Shown piece after piece: positions 50,825 to 61,550 of a stretch of DNA of 64,000 nucleotides (position 1 is its first letter; each line of letters opens with the position of its first letter). The stretch is from Streptococcus oralis (lineage in GTDB: Bacteria > Bacillota > Bacilli > Lactobacillales > Streptococcaceae), in the NCBI RefSeq assembly GCF_001578705.1, contig NZ_KQ969040.1, positions 38,820-102,819 on the forward strand, in the 5' to 3' direction. The notes beneath the pieces were generated by a model, which worked only from the letters and a program-made list of their open reading frames with translations, searched no databases and was not told the DNA's origin. The position numbers and the translations under genes are program-made.

Positions 50825-51783
50825 TATTTGTCCTCAATTTTTACGATAACCTTGCCAAAAGATTGGCTACTTTCCAGATAAGCATGCGCGTCCTGGATTT
50901 GTTCAATAGAAAATACTTTTTCAGGTCGTACATCTACCCGATAACGCTCCACAAAGTCCACCAAAACTTGAAGCTTGTCTTGAGACACATTACCAGAAGC
51001 AAAGGTTGTCAAGTAGAGATTGCGGTAAAGCATTTCGATCGGGTCAAAGTCTGGAATAGTCCATTGACCGCCCAGCAAGCCACAAGAACAGATGATACCA
51101 CAATCTGCCGTCCGAGCAAATGTATTAAGAATAGCACTCGGACCGACAAGATCCAAGACCTTGTCAAACTGCTCTTCCGTTTGCAAGACACCATCCTTGT
51201 CCAAAATCACCTGGTCAAATCCTGCCTCTTTTAGTTGCTCTTCCTTGCCCAGACTACGACTACTTCCCGCCAGATAGGCTTTTGGAAATTGCCCTTTGAG
51301 AAGCTTTGCAAAAGCAATCCCAACACCACTAGTCGCTGCTCGAACCAGAACTCGATCTCCCTCTTCAATCTTGAGATTGAGATAAGAGCCAAATGCTGTA
51401 TAGTAGGTTTCAGGCAGAGCGATTAAACTTTCCAAATCAAGCTCCGTCCTCACAGGATAAACCTGTTCATCTGGTAGCAAAACATACTCAGCATAACCAC
51501 CATCAAAAGCGCGCCCCATTTCTCCCATTATGGAGATGACTTGCTGCCCGACCTGCAAATCGGGACGATTGGTCTCCTCTACAAGTCCCACACATTCAAT
51601 TCCTAAAATCCGTGGGAATTGAACGGACGGCGATAGTCCTTGACGAGTAAAAATCTCGCTATGGTTGATTCCAAATCCTTGCACCTTGACCAAGGTCCAA
51701 CCTTCTTTAACAGTCGGTTTTGGAACTTCCACAACCTGCAGAACTTCTGGTCCTCCAGCTTCCTTGACAAACACAGCTTTCAT
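50824..51783 (-). CDS. Zinc-independent MDR-family oxidoreductase (quinone oxidoreductase-like)
   Basis: 319 residues. N-terminal GroES-like domain (GFGINHSEIFTRQG), NADP loop ATSGVGIAFAKLLK, and the C-terminal FGKVIVKIED end usual in this class. No zinc Cys cluster. The MarR gene upstream may control it, as in other MarR-quinone reductase pairs. Substrate unknown. Confidence 0.88.
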   Translation of the reverse strand: MKAVFVKEAGGPEVLQVVEVPKPTVKEGWTLVKVQGFGINHSEIFTRQGLSPSVQFPRILGIECVGLVEETNRPDLQVGQQVISIMGEMGRAFDGGYAEYVLLPDEQVYPVRTELDLESLIALPETYYTAFGSYLNLKIEEGDRVLVRAATSGVGIAFAKLLKGQFPKAYLAGSSRSLGKEEQLKEAGFDQVILDKDGVLQTEEQFDKVLDLVGPSAILNTFARTADCGIICSCGLLGGQWTIPDFDPIEMLYRNLYLTTFASGNVSQDKLQVLVDFVERYRVDVRPEKVFSIEQIQDAHAYLESSQSFGKVIVKIEDK

Positions 51784-51855
51784 CTTAGTATCTCCTTTTA
51801 AAACTTCACTCGGTTGATCAAGTTACCAACCTCTTAATAACTAATTGAATCTATT

Positions 51856-52299
51856 CTAAACCTCATTTTCCTTCTCTTTCAGATTGACCAAAATTCTTTC
51901 TTGAAAAGCTTCAAACTGACGAATTTCTTCCTCAGTGAATCCTTTATAAAAAATTGCATCCAACTTTTGACTGACACGATGGCCCACTTCTTTCTGGGAC
52001 CAACCTTGCTCCGTTAGCTTGACATACTTCTTCCTCTTATCTATTCCACATGGACTAATGATGACTAGGTTTTGCTCCTCAAGTTTCTTTATCATGGTTG
52101 TTAGCGTATTGTTAGCAAGTCCTGTCGCTAGTGCAATATCTGTGGCTGTAGCGCAACCTGTCTCACTATTCCATAACACCGTGAGAATCTTGCCCTGTTC
52201 ACTCCGATAAAGAGCCTCAGGATCCTGACTCAGTAACTTTTGAAAAATCCGCCCATTTAACAAACGAATATGATGGGCTACTAAATGACTATCTTTCAT
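51856..52299 (-). CDS. MarR-family regulator
   Basis: 147 residues with a winged helix: TATDIALATGLANNTLTTMIKKLEEQNLVI and KYVKLTEQG. ATG follows TTGGAGA. First gene of a probable unit with the oxidoreductase and, by read-through, the betaine transporter. Its ligand is unknown. Confidence 0.88.
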   Translation of the reverse strand: MKDSHLVAHHIRLLNGRIFQKLLSQDPEALYRSEQGKILTVLWNSETGCATATDIALATGLANNTLTTMIKKLEEQNLVIISPCGIDKRKKYVKLTEQGWSQKEVGHRVSQKLDAIFYKGFTEEEIRQFEAFQERILVNLKEKENEV

Positions 52300-52336
52300 G
52301 ACTTCTCCAATTTATTTCTATATCGAATTATATTCC

Positions 52337-52365
52337 ATTGTAATACTTACCATTCCATCTGTCAA
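52337..52365 (-). promoter_or_regulatory. Promoter of the MarR unit
   Basis: TTGACA (52360-52365), 17 bp, TACAAT (52337-52342) on the minus strand. ATCGA motifs on both sides could be operator halves. Confidence 0.75.
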
Positions 52366-52397
52366 CTATTTCGATTTAGAAATAATTTCCACCAAAC

Positions 52398-52430
52398 AAA
52401 AAAAGACCTCCTACCTAAAGTAGAAGATCT
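52398..52430 (-). terminator. Terminator after the Wzy-like gene
   Basis: AGATCTTCTAC and GTAGGAGGTCT arms on the minus strand followed by seven T. Confidence 0.8.
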
Positions 52431-52445
52431 CTAATCTTGATCAAC

Positions 52446-53639
52446 TTAATCTGTCATTTCGGACACCAGTGTTCGATGTTCCAGTGGTAGACTGCACATA
52501 ACCAGCAAGAAGATGAATCCTGACTGTATCCAGAAGAGAGCCAGGTCAAAAATTCCATGTACAGCGACTACTGTAAGGAAAGACAGATAAAGACCGATAA
52601 TTGGTCGTTTGCCAGACTCCTGACTCATATCCATCATCATGTGAACCGGGATAACCGAAGAAATGGATAGGAGAATGGTTCCAATCAAACCATAACTTAA
52701 GATAGTATCAATGTAAAGACTATGTGCGTGTTCGTGGTAAGGTGCATGGATTCTCGGATAGGAATTCATATAGGTCAGTGGACCCTCACCCCAGATCGGA
52801 TTTTGCTTGAACAAAGTCATACCCGCATTCCAGATTGAAACACGCTCCTCCATTGAAGAATCTAGTGTTCCCATACGGACACCCAAATCGCTTGAGAAGA
52901 GGAAACAAAGGCCAATCCCAAAAACTCCAATACTGAGCCAGAAGGCACGCCAGTTTTTAATTGTTGTAAAAAGATAAATGATTGCACCAGCGATGATAGC
53001 AGGAAAGGCTGTTCTATTCTGCGTGAAATTCAAACCAAATAGATTCACAAAGCCTGCTAGCACACAAAAGATTTTTAACCATCTTAACTTCGTCGTTGTA
53101 AAGAGGTAAAAGGCAATCATAATACAGAAGCAACAGATAATCCCATAGTAGTTAGGATTAAAGAAGGTCACCTCTGCACGGTTCTGGTGCCATACTTGCA
53201 TATTGGGCGAAAGAAAGGCATAGTTAAATTTCTTTACAATTTGGAAATGCTCCAAAGTAGCAAAAACAGCCGAGAGCACACTACCAAACAAGATTGTCTG
53301 CAGTATCAGTCGAAAGAAAGCATGTGTCAGACGTTTCTGGTAAAAACTAAAGAAAATGAGGAAGAGAAACATCAGTAAAGATGCAACCAATCCAAGCCAG
53401 TTCTTGGCGACGATAGAGATGATACTACTGTAGGCAATAAAAAAGAGAAGTACAGGATGTTTGATTAATCCTTTGATAATTCCCTTCATCTCCCCAGTAA
53501 CAAGTAAACCTATCAAATATAAAGCAAAGAGCGCTAAGAATAAATAAAAAGGTAAAAAGATACTTATGATCATCAAATACAAAAAGAAATCTTTTTTCGA
53601 AAGCCCTCTTATCTTATCCAGTAATCCAATTGATTTCAA
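52446..53639 (-). CDS. O-antigen ligase/polymerase (Wzy_C)-like membrane protein
   Basis: About 397 residues with some 10-12 hydrophobic helices. The large loop has GEGPLTYMNSYPRIHAPYHEHAHSL split over two helices; the His/Arg-rich PYHEHAHSLYID is the typical mark of the O-antigen ligase (PF04932) family. In streptococci such proteins join or polymerise surface glycans. I start at TTG after AAAGGA; longer readings back to 53747 are open but have poor ribosome sites. No other glycan gene is next to it, so its role is unknown. Confidence 0.8.
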   Translation of the reverse strand: MKSIGLLDKIRGLSKKDFFLYLMIISIFLPFYLFLALFALYLIGLLVTGEMKGIIKGLIKHPVLLFFIAYSSIISIVAKNWLGLVASLLMFLFLIFFSFYQKRLTHAFFRLILQTILFGSVLSAVFATLEHFQIVKKFNYAFLSPNMQVWHQNRAEVTFFNPNYYGIICCFCIMIAFYLFTTTKLRWLKIFCVLAGFVNLFGLNFTQNRTAFPAIIAGAIIYLFTTIKNWRAFWLSIGVFGIGLCFLFSSDLGVRMGTLDSSMEERVSIWNAGMTLFKQNPIWGEGPLTYMNSYPRIHAPYHEHAHSLYIDTILSYGLIGTILLSISSVIPVHMMMDMSQESGKRPIIGLYLSFLTVVAVHGIFDLALFWIQSGFIFLLVMCSLPLEHRTLVSEMTD

Positions 53640-53771
53640 AACGGATCCTTTCTGTTCTGGATTTCTCCAGAAGATAAATGCTAAACTATCTTTATATTCT
53701 ACCATTTTTTCCGTCATTTGGGAACAATGAACACGTTTTCGCCACAAAAAAACTGTTTCATTAATATAGCA

Positions 53772-55214
53772 CTAGAACTGAATTTTTCTGCCGTTTTCTA
53801 ATACTTGATAGGTCTGACTTTGCAAATCAATTTCTGCTACTGCTGTTACGGACTTGTCTTTATTTTGACGTTTGATTACAATGCTGTGAGCTGTCGGTGT
53901 TTCTATCTCAATAGTCCCTTCTAGGTCAAAGGCCTCCGATTGATTACGGAAAGAAAATAGATTGAGAAGAGACTTCACCACAGGACGTTGAACTTCTTCT
54001 GCTATTTCCTCATTGCTATAGTAATGACGATTAATATTTCGACCTTCTTTGGTTTCTTCTAATAATTTTAAGTCATTTTTTCCTGCTAATAGACCCACAT
54101 AGTAAACCTGAGGAATGCCTGGAGCAAAGGCTTGAATCAGACGAGCGAGGAAGTACTTGACATCATCATCTCCAAGCGCAGAATAGTAGGTTGAATTGAT
54201 TTGGTAGATATCTAGATTGTTATACTCTGCACTAGAGTACTTACGTTTGACATTCGCTCCAACCTTATAGAGCTCATTTGAAGCATAGTCAATTTCCTCA
54301 TCAGTCAGGATATCTTTGACATCCACCACTCCAATTCCATCATGAGTATCTAGTGTCGTAAATTGCTTCATCGGACTCATCTTTAACCACTTAGCCAAAC
54401 GCTCTGTTCTGGAACTGTAAAGAGTATAAAGGGTTACCATTGGAAGGGCAAAATCATAAACATAGTAATCATGGTCCGCTATTTTAAACTGAATCGAATA
54501 GTGTTCATGAATCTCAGGTAAGAGCTCTGTCCCATACTCAGCAGCGATATCTCGGACTTTATCCAATAAATTCCAAATATCTGGTTCCACAAAGAAATCA
54601 TTGGTATCCAATTTCTTCACTGCATAAGCAAAGGCATCTAGACGAATCAAATCACACCCATTACTTGCCAGGTGCTGAATGGTCTTACGGATGAATTCCA
54701 TTGTTACTTCCTTGGTCACATCAAGATCAATCTGCTCCTCACCAAAGGTATTCCACAAATGTTCTACTGAACCATCTGCAAAAATAATCTCTTGCTTTGG
54801 TGCACGATCCTTACGCTTGTAAATTAAATCTACATCAGCTTGTGTCGGACGGTTTTCTGGCCAAAACTTGTCCCAGTTTAAAAAGAGATCTTTAAATTCA
54901 CTGGCTTCATGTTTTTCTTGATAGTCCTTATAATATTTCGATTGGCGAGAAATATGGTTAATCATAAAGTCAAACATAAGATAATATTTCTCACCTAAAC
55001 GCTTAACATCCTCCCAATCACCAAAAGCTGGATCCACTTCGTCATAGTCAACAGGCGCAAATCCACGATCACCTGTTGACGGAAAAAATGGTAGAAGGTG
55101 AACTCCCCCAATAGCATCGCCAAAATGTTCTTCCAAATTCGCATATAAGTCTTTAAGGTTATTTCCAAGACTATCTGAGTAAGTAATCAACATAGTTTTA
55201 TTTTGAATGGACAT
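53772..55214 (-). CDS. gtfA: Sucrose phosphorylase
   Basis: It splits sucrose with phosphate into glucose-1-P and fructose. 480 residues, GH13: [10 protein letters not shown] holds the nucleophile Asp (about 193), LLPEIHEH the acid/base Glu, and TLDTHDGIG the third acid. Start at ATG after AAAGGAGA. It is last in the raffinose operon, handling sucrose left after alpha-galactosidase cuts raffinose. A 200-bp gap with a small hairpin (near 55228-55264) separates it from the permease genes. Confidence 0.94.
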   Translation of the reverse strand: MSIQNKTMLITYSDSLGNNLKDLYANLEEHFGDAIGGVHLLPFFPSTGDRGFAPVDYDEVDPAFGDWEDVKRLGEKYYLMFDFMINHISRQSKYYKDYQEKHEASEFKDLFLNWDKFWPENRPTQADVDLIYKRKDRAPKQEIIFADGSVEHLWNTFGEEQIDLDVTKEVTMEFIRKTIQHLASNGCDLIRLDAFAYAVKKLDTNDFFVEPDIWNLLDKVRDIAAEYGTELLPEIHEHYSIQFKIADHDYYVYDFALPMVTLYTLYSSRTERLAKWLKMSPMKQFTTLDTHDGIGVVDVKDILTDEEIDYASNELYKVGANVKRKYSSAEYNNLDIYQINSTYYSALGDDDVKYFLARLIQAFAPGIPQVYYVGLLAGKNDLKLLEETKEGRNINRHYYSNEEIAEEVQRPVVKSLLNLFSFRNQSEAFDLEGTIEIETPTAHSIVIKRQNKDKSVTAVAEIDLQSQTYQVLENGRKIQF

Positions 55215-55415
55215 AGATGGTCTCCTTTTTCTGATGAAAGCCAAGTCTCATATGACCTGGCTTCGTAAATGAAAGATATTTTTAGATTTTTGTTCACATC
55301 GAACTCGTACTAATATAGACTGCAAGCTACAAAGTACTACTTTTTTCTACATAGAATTGGCAACAAACTGAACTGTTCCTCTGTATCTGAAATTATAGAT
55401 TTCCTAAGCACTTTC

Positions 55416-56249
55416 TTACTTCACTGCCCCGTTACTCATTCCTGAAATGATATGTTTTTGGAAGATGAGGTAGACAATGGTTATCGTTACAATTCCCACA
55501 ATATAAGATGCAAAACTTGGGCCATAGTCATTGAAGTACTGACCTTGGTAGTTGTATTGGAAAAGAGGTAAAGTCCACATCTTGGAATCCTTATTCAGAA
55601 TCAACAGTGGCAACATAAAGTCATTCCAGAACCAGAGGGCATTGATAATCAAAGTTGTCGCATGCATGGGCTTCAACATTGGAAAAATGATTCGACGATA
55701 AATTGTAAAACGATCAGCCCCATCAATTTCCGCAGCTTCGTCCAAACTATCTGGTACACTGATTTTTATATAACCGACATACAAGAAGAGAGTCTGTGGA
55801 ATAGCATAAGTTAGGTAGAGTATTACTAGCCCCCACATATTTGCTAGACCTAGTTTACTCATCATAACTGTGATGGGAATCATAATCACCTGAAATGGAA
55901 CAAATATCCCTAAGATCAAGAGCGAATACATAATTGCAAAGGCTTTTTTCTTGGACATATTTCGAGCAATGGAATAAGCTGCAGCTGGTATAAAGAAAGC
56001 TACTACAATCAATGATAACACCGTAATAACAGCTGAATTCCAGAAATAGCCTCCAATCCCATCCGAAATCAAGCGTTCATAATTACTTAATGTAAAAGGA
56101 TTAGGCAAACTAAAGAAATGATTCATGATATCCTTAGTTGTTTTGAAAGAACTAAATACTGTTACCAACAAAGGAACAAGTATAAGAATACCACCGACTA
56201 TCAAGAGGACATATTTCCAAAACTGATTCAATTTTTCTTCTTTTTTCAT
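55416..56249 (-). CDS. Raffinose/multiple-sugar ABC permease (MsmG/RafG-like)
   Basis: 277 residues, MalG-type permease with about six helices and the EAA loop (DEAAEIDGADRFTIYRRIIFP). Start at ATG after AGAGGAG. Works with the upstream permease and the binding protein to import raffinose, melibiose or related sugars; the ATPase is not in this window, as in streptococci that share MsmK from elsewhere. Confidence 0.92.
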   Translation of the reverse strand: MKKEEKLNQFWKYVLLIVGGILILVPLLVTVFSSFKTTKDIMNHFFSLPNPFTLSNYERLISDGIGGYFWNSAVITVLSLIVVAFFIPAAAYSIARNMSKKKAFAIMYSLLILGIFVPFQVIMIPITVMMSKLGLANMWGLVILYLTYAIPQTLFLYVGYIKISVPDSLDEAAEIDGADRFTIYRRIIFPMLKPMHATTLIINALWFWNDFMLPLLILNKDSKMWTLPLFQYNYQGQYFNDYGPSFASYIVGIVTITIVYLIFQKHIISGMSNGAVK

Positions 56250-56265
56250 GTGTAGGACTCCTCTA

Positions 56266-57138
56266 TTAGATTTCAAATTTCTTAGATAGCTTGATTTGGA
56301 TAAGAGAAACAATTCCAATAATTAAGAATAAAATCAAGGCAATTGCATTCGCATATCCATATTGGTTACTCTTGAAGGCATAGTTGTAGACTAAAAGTCC
56401 AAGAGATGTTGTAGCATTATTTGGACCACCACTTGTCAATGCAAAAATCTGGTCAAAGGCTGTCAAACCGGACTTAAGGGCCAAGATAAAAACCATAGAG
56501 ATCGTTGGAAGCAAATAGGGCAATTCAATCTTCCAAAAGGTTTGTTTACTTGTTGCACCATCAATTGATGCCGCCTCTAAAATATCATTTGGAATACTCT
56601 GAAGACCAGCAAGAAAGAGAATAATTGGCATTGCTACTCCTTGCCATAGAAGAACAAAAATAGTTGCCACTACCGCTCCGATAGGTGTTCCTAATAGACT
56701 CTCTTGTAAAAAACTAATCCCTAAAATTTTTCCAATCGTTGGAAGACCATAGTTGAAAAATTGTTTAAAAATCAAGGAAACTGTCAAACCAGATAAAACA
56801 GCCGGGAAAAAGAACCAAGCTCTAAAGAAGGTCTGTCCCTTCATCTTAGAATTTAAGGCTCGTGCCACAACCATCCCAATCGTAATCTCTCCAATAATCA
56901 ATGCCAGAGTTAAAATCAAAGTAAAGGCTATGGCTGTGAAGAATTTCCCATCAATCATCAGCAATTTGTAGTTATTCAAACCAACAAATTTATAATTATA
57001 GGTCAATCCAGTCCAGTTAGTCAAACTATAGAAAGCACCTTGTACCATTGGAAAGTAAAAGAAGATCGCTTGTAAAGCAAGCGGGATAAGCAAAAATGTC
57101 CAACCCCAGTATTTATTTAAAAATTTTCGAATAGCCAT
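56266..57138 (-). CDS. Raffinose/multiple-sugar ABC permease (MsmF/RafF-like)
   Basis: 290 residues, MalF-type permease with about six helices; EAA loop LEAASIDGATSKQTFWKIELPYL. It lies 16 bases upstream of the second permease and 18 after the binding protein gene, all on one strand. Confidence 0.92.
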   Translation of the reverse strand: MAIRKFLNKYWGWTFLLIPLALQAIFFYFPMVQGAFYSLTNWTGLTYNYKFVGLNNYKLLMIDGKFFTAIAFTLILTLALIIGEITIGMVVARALNSKMKGQTFFRAWFFFPAVLSGLTVSLIFKQFFNYGLPTIGKILGISFLQESLLGTPIGAVVATIFVLLWQGVAMPIILFLAGLQSIPNDILEAASIDGATSKQTFWKIELPYLLPTISMVFILALKSGLTAFDQIFALTSGGPNNATTSLGLLVYNYAFKSNQYGYANAIALILFLIIGIVSLIQIKLSKKFEI

Positions 57139-57156
57139 ATCATCTTAACTCCTATT

Positions 57157-58407
57157 CTAGTCCAAATCTGCCTTCATTGGATTAAAGAAAGCATTGAGAT
57201 TGTTTGCCATATTTTTCAGATTTTTATCCATCAGATAACCTGCACTTAGATTAAAAAAGTCTTCTTCAGAGTTCCAGCGTTGGCCCAACCAAACATAATG
57301 TTTATCCGTAAACGCCAGTTTAGAAATATCTGCAAGCGCTGAATCTTCTTTTTCCTGTATGCCTTTTACCGCAACAGGTGATCCATCTACATCATAGTAT
57401 GACTGCATAGCTTTTGGACTAGTCATATAGTTGATAAATTCTTCGGTTTCTTTCGGATGTTTGGTAGTAGCTGAAGTTGATAATGCCATGTCTCCTGCAC
57501 CAACAGTGACTTCTTTTCCTACTTCTTCTCCTGGGAAGGCAAACATCCCCACCTCAAATTTTGGATCCTGTTGATTAATTGCCGCTAATGCCCATGATCC
57601 TTGTGGCATCATCAAGGCTTTTTCACTCGAAAATGCTACCACCGCATCATTATAAGAGGCACCACGCCAACCATCTTGAGCATTATCTGCTAATAAATCG
57701 AGTCGTTCTGCATCTGCTTTTAAAATAGCATCATCTGCAGAGATGGCGTTTGGTTTTGAAAAGCGAAGATAGTTATTAGCTGCGTCTCCACTACCTGTAA
57801 TAGTAATGAGAGAAAGTTGGTGGTAACCATTTAATGTCCAGCCTTCATTGCCTGCAACTGCAAATGGAGAATTCCCACTATCTTTTATCTTTTTAACAAT
57901 CTCTTGAAACTCTTTAAAAGTCTTCGGTTCCCCAAGTCCTAATTCTTTAAACTTTGTTTTATTGTAATAGATTCCATAAAGGTTAGCCGTTAAAGGCACA
58001 CTATAAACCTTGTTATTGATTGCATACTTTTCGGCATAGTCGTTCTTGATGTTCTCAAGATAAGATTTCCCTGTCATATCTGCAAAATAACCTGCTTTTG
58101 CCCACTCCTGAAAATCCATATTTTGAGGATAGATATTAATAATATCTGGAACATCTCCTGATAAAATCCGAGTCTTCAGAACAATTCCAGCTGCGGGAAC
58201 AGTCGTCAGTTTTACATCAATAGTAGGATGATCCTTTTCAAAATCATCCACTATCCTTTGCAAGGTATCCGCCATCTCGGTCTTCTGGTTAAAAAACTCA
58301 ATCGTTACCTTGCCATCAGTTGACTCCTCTTGACTACTACAAGCTGACAGTCCAAAAAGGCAGAGTCCTGTAGTAGCAATTAAGCTCATCTTTTTATACC
58401 ATCTCAT
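57157..58407 (-). CDS. Raffinose/multiple-sugar-binding lipoprotein (MsmE/RafE-like)
   Basis: 416 residues, family 1 sugar-binding protein. Signal ends in lipobox LSAC/S, so it is lipid-anchored at Cys23. Text such as FAVAGNEGWTLNGYHQLSL and LMMPQGSWALAAI fits the family. Twelve bases after aga; it feeds the two permeases. Confidence 0.92.
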   Translation of the reverse strand: MRWYKKMSLIATTGLCLFGLSACSSQEESTDGKVTIEFFNQKTEMADTLQRIVDDFEKDHPTIDVKLTTVPAAGIVLKTRILSGDVPDIINIYPQNMDFQEWAKAGYFADMTGKSYLENIKNDYAEKYAINNKVYSVPLTANLYGIYYNKTKFKELGLGEPKTFKEFQEIVKKIKDSGNSPFAVAGNEGWTLNGYHQLSLITITGSGDAANNYLRFSKPNAISADDAILKADAERLDLLADNAQDGWRGASYNDAVVAFSSEKALMMPQGSWALAAINQQDPKFEVGMFAFPGEEVGKEVTVGAGDMALSTSATTKHPKETEEFINYMTSPKAMQSYYDVDGSPVAVKGIQEKEDSALADISKLAFTDKHYVWLGQRWNSEEDFFNLSAGYLMDKNLKNMANNLNAFFNPMKADLD

Positions 58408-58419
58408 GATTTTATCTCC

Positions 58420-60582
58420 TTATCTTCTAATGAAATGTAACTGCCTGCTGAGATAATCTCCCTGAGGAAGCTCCATAGTAATACCCGCATACATGAGTTC
58501 TGCACCTGAGTAAACTACACCATTTTCCTGTAATTCATACCGTCCCTCTTCATCCAAATCTTTTAAATTTAAAGTTGTTTCCATTGTTTCCACAACTGAT
58601 AAGACTCGGACGTAGGTTACAATCGTTTGATTTTCATAGTTAAATTGTACAGCTGCTTCATTGGATTCAGCATTGGGATTGATTAACCTATACTGATTTC
58701 CCAACTGGACTACTGGCCGCAATTCTTTATATAAGTTCACCTGATTAGCAATCTCAGCTTTCTCTTCATCTGATAAACTTGTCAAATCAAGCTCATAGCC
58801 CAGATTTCCCATCATTGCCACATGACCACGAGTTTCCAATGGTGTCATTCGTCCCATCTGATGATTTGGTACTGCTGACACATGAGCTCCCATGGAAATG
58901 GTTGGATAGAGATAGGATGATCCATACTGTATAGGTAAACGTGCAATAGCATCAGTATTATCGCTAGCCCAGACTTGTGGGAAATAACGCATCATACCAA
59001 GATCATTTCTGCCTCCACCCCCAGAGCAGGACTCAAAGAGAATATGGCCGTGCTTCTCTGTCAGATAAGAAACAAGTTCATAAAGCCCCAACATATACTG
59101 ATGAGATTGCATCTGGGTTTCCAGATAAACTGAACCATTCCCCAGATTAGTGATATTGCGGTTCATATCCCATTTGATGTAGTCAATTTTATGATGAGAG
59201 AGGAGTTCATCTAAGACATTTTTCAAATATTCTACTACCTGAGAATTCGCAAGATTAAGTACCAATTGATTCCGAGAGTAAGTATGCTCATATCCTGGAA
59301 CCTGAATGGCCCAGTCAGGATGTTTACGATACAAATCGCTATCAACAGAAATCATCTCCGGTTCTAACCAAAGCCCAAACTGCAAACCTCTTTCATGGAT
59401 CGCTGAAATCAGACTTTCTAGGCTTCCACCCAGTTTTTTCTCATTAACAACCCAATCACCTAAAGCACGATTATCATCAAAGCGATCGCCAAACCACCCA
59501 TCATCTAATACAAAAAGTTCAATTCCAACTTTCTTAGCCTCATCTGCCAACTCTAACAGTTTTTCTCTCTGAAAATCAAAGTAAGTAGCTTCCCAGTTAT
59601 TGATTAGAATTGGACGTTCTTTTTTAGAAAACTGACTTGGCATAATGTGCTTAAGTACAAAATTCTGACTTTCATGACTAATACCAGTTAATCCCTGATC
59701 TGAAAAGGTCACTAAAGCTACCGGTGTTTCAAAGTTTTCCTCAGGATCTAACTTCCAAGAAAAATTTTCTGGATTAATGCCAATAGCCACCCGAACTTCA
59801 TTCAGTTGATTCTTTTGGACAAAAGCTTCAAAGTTTCCACTATACATTAGTTGAATAGCAAACACATTTCCAGCATCCTCTGTGACTCCTTGATCACATA
59901 ATAGAAGAGCTGGTGTTTGAGCATGACCAGAAGCACCACGGCTCGAACTAATTGAAAAGATTCCTTGTTCTACCTGTTGACGTCGAACAGTCTTTTCACG
60001 AGCATAAGCACCCTGCAGAGTTACAATCTCGTAAGCCGCAACGGGAAAATCAGCCATAAAAGAAAAGTCCTTGTGGATGACAACTTCCTGATTACTATTA
60101 TTCTCCAATTTGCTGTAGCTAGCAATTGTCGCATCATTATCAAAAGCAGTATAATACAAAGTCAGACTAAGTTGAGCCTTAGAATCTTTTAAAATCAAGG
60201 CAAGAGTCTCTGTATCGTCCATGCTGTGTGGAGAAGGTAAACCCTTTGGTTCATTCTGACCTTTTAAAATCTTTGCTTCTACAAATCGAAAGTCTGTCAC
60301 TTCAGTTGCATCATGCTGAACCTGTAAAGTTGGTTTTCTAAAGTCACCCAAACCATGTTGTCCAAAAATTTGACGTTGCGTATCCAAACTAAAGGTTCGA
60401 TTGGTAGCTGTTGGATTACCAGAAAAAGCATGATCGCGTTCATAAACACTATTGGCACCTCTATAGTTCTTAATAGTCTTTCCTAAATGTTTTAATAATA
60501 AGAACCCATCCCTATTTTCAATAATCAAACTTAGACCTTTACTCTCAACGTAAAATAGATTATTCTCTATCCGAATTCCCAT
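58420..60582 (-). CDS. aga: Alpha-galactosidase, GH36
   Basis: It removes alpha-1,6-galactose from raffinose and melibiose. 720 residues; nucleophile Asp at about 472 in YIKWDMN, acid/base Asp at about 541 in WASDNTDA, and the sugar pocket CSGGGGRND. Start at ATG after AGAGGTG; thirteen earlier codons are probably untranslated. First gene of aga-binding protein-permeases-gtfA, divergent from the AraC regulator. Confidence 0.94.
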   Translation of the reverse strand: MGIRIENNLFYVESKGLSLIIENRDGFLLLKHLGKTIKNYRGANSVYERDHAFSGNPTATNRTFSLDTQRQIFGQHGLGDFRKPTLQVQHDATEVTDFRFVEAKILKGQNEPKGLPSPHSMDDTETLALILKDSKAQLSLTLYYTAFDNDATIASYSKLENNSNQEVVIHKDFSFMADFPVAAYEIVTLQGAYAREKTVRRQQVEQGIFSISSSRGASGHAQTPALLLCDQGVTEDAGNVFAIQLMYSGNFEAFVQKNQLNEVRVAIGINPENFSWKLDPEENFETPVALVTFSDQGLTGISHESQNFVLKHIMPSQFSKKERPILINNWEATYFDFQREKLLELADEAKKVGIELFVLDDGWFGDRFDDNRALGDWVVNEKKLGGSLESLISAIHERGLQFGLWLEPEMISVDSDLYRKHPDWAIQVPGYEHTYSRNQLVLNLANSQVVEYLKNVLDELLSHHKIDYIKWDMNRNITNLGNGSVYLETQMQSHQYMLGLYELVSYLTEKHGHILFESCSGGGGRNDLGMMRYFPQVWASDNTDAIARLPIQYGSSYLYPTISMGAHVSAVPNHQMGRMTPLETRGHVAMMGNLGYELDLTSLSDEEKAEIANQVNLYKELRPVVQLGNQYRLINPNAESNEAAVQFNYENQTIVTYVRVLSVVETMETTLNLKDLDEEGRYELQENGVVYSGAELMYAGITMELPQGDYLSRQLHFIRR

Positions 60583-60604
60583 ATATATCACCTCTTCGAT
60601 TTCT

Positions 60605-60620
60605 TGATAAAATTTTATCA
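60605..60620. promoter_or_regulatory. Perfect palindrome over the aga promoter
   Basis: TGATAAAATTTTATCA is a perfect 16-bp palindrome that contains the likely aga -10. It may simply be A/T-rich promoter symmetry or the activator's site. Confidence 0.4.
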
Positions 60621-60622
60621 CA

Positions 60623-60636
60623 TAAAAGCGCTTTCT
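60623..60636. promoter_or_regulatory. cre-like site between aga and the AraC regulator
   Basis: TAAAAGCGCTTTCT matches the CcpA consensus with a perfect AAAGCGCTTT core, in the aga promoter. Confidence 0.7.
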
Positions 60637-60689
60637 AAAATAGAGAAATGTCTACAAAGTATGGTAAAATGTTAGGTAGGAGGTGGCAC

Positions 60690-61550
60690 ATGCTCGTTTT
60701 TTCAGAATACCAGACTGGAACAATTGATCTTTCTCTTAGCTTTTACGGTTATGAAGAATGTACGCCTAACTACTCTTTTGGCCCAGCTATTCGAGATACC
60801 TATGTACTACATTACATTACTAAAGGAAAAGGTCAATTCCATTATAAGGGTAAAATTGTTGATTTAAAGGCAGGAGATTTCTTTTTACTAAAACCAGATG
60901 AATTAACCTTCTATCAAGCAGATAGCCAGGTTCCTTGGGCTTACTACTGGTTAGGGATTACTGGAGGGAGGGCACCTGACTATTTTGCTCTGTCTCAAAT
61001 TTCTGATCAATCCTACCTCATCCAGTCGAAAAACTGTCATACACAGACAACTGCAAAACTCATTGAAAATATTGTCCGTTTTGCTCAGGTAAAAAAATCA
61101 AACGAACTAGCACAACTCCATATCATGGGGCAACTTCATGAATTGATGTTTCATCTAGGAACGATTGCTCCTAATCAGAAAAAAAAGAATATTTCATCAA
61201 CCCACCAACTCTATCTTGACTGCAAACGATTGATAGATAGTCACTATCCACAATCGCTCACCATTCAAGATTTAGCAAAAGAGCTATCGGTTCATAGAAG
61301 TTACTTAACTAGTGTGTTTAAAGAATTTCACCAACTCTCTCCAAAAGAGTATCTACTCTACGTTCGGATGAACCGTGCGCAACAGTTACTAGAACATACC
61401 AACGAAACGATCAAAGTCATTGCATACTCCGTGGGTTTTTCAGATCCACTCCATTTCTCGAAAGCTTACAAGCAGTTTTTTCATAAAACACCGAGTCAAA
61501 CTCGAAATGAATACTCTCACTCCCTCTTAGCTAGAAAGGAAAATCAATGA
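60690..61550 (+). CDS. msmR: AraC-family activator of the raffinose genes
   Basis: 286 residues: cupin-like sensor (LHYITKGKGQFHYKGKIVDL) and two C-terminal AraC helix-turn-helices (TIQDLAKELSVHRSYLTSVF, IKVIAYSVGFSDPLHFSKAYKQ). I start it at ATG after TAGGAGGTGG; fourteen earlier codons lack a ribosome site. Divergent from aga, so it is the likely activator responding to raffinose/melibiose. Overlaps birA by four bases. Confidence 0.92.
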   Translation: MLVFSEYQTGTIDLSLSFYGYEECTPNYSFGPAIRDTYVLHYITKGKGQFHYKGKIVDLKAGDFFLLKPDELTFYQADSQVPWAYYWLGITGGRAPDYFALSQISDQSYLIQSKNCHTQTTAKLIENIVRFAQVKKSNELAQLHIMGQLHELMFHLGTIAPNQKKKNISSTHQLYLDCKRLIDSHYPQSLTIQDLAKELSVHRSYLTSVFKEFHQLSPKEYLLYVRMNRAQQLLEHTNETIKVIAYSVGFSDPLHFSKAYKQFFHKTPSQTRNEYSHSLLARKENQ

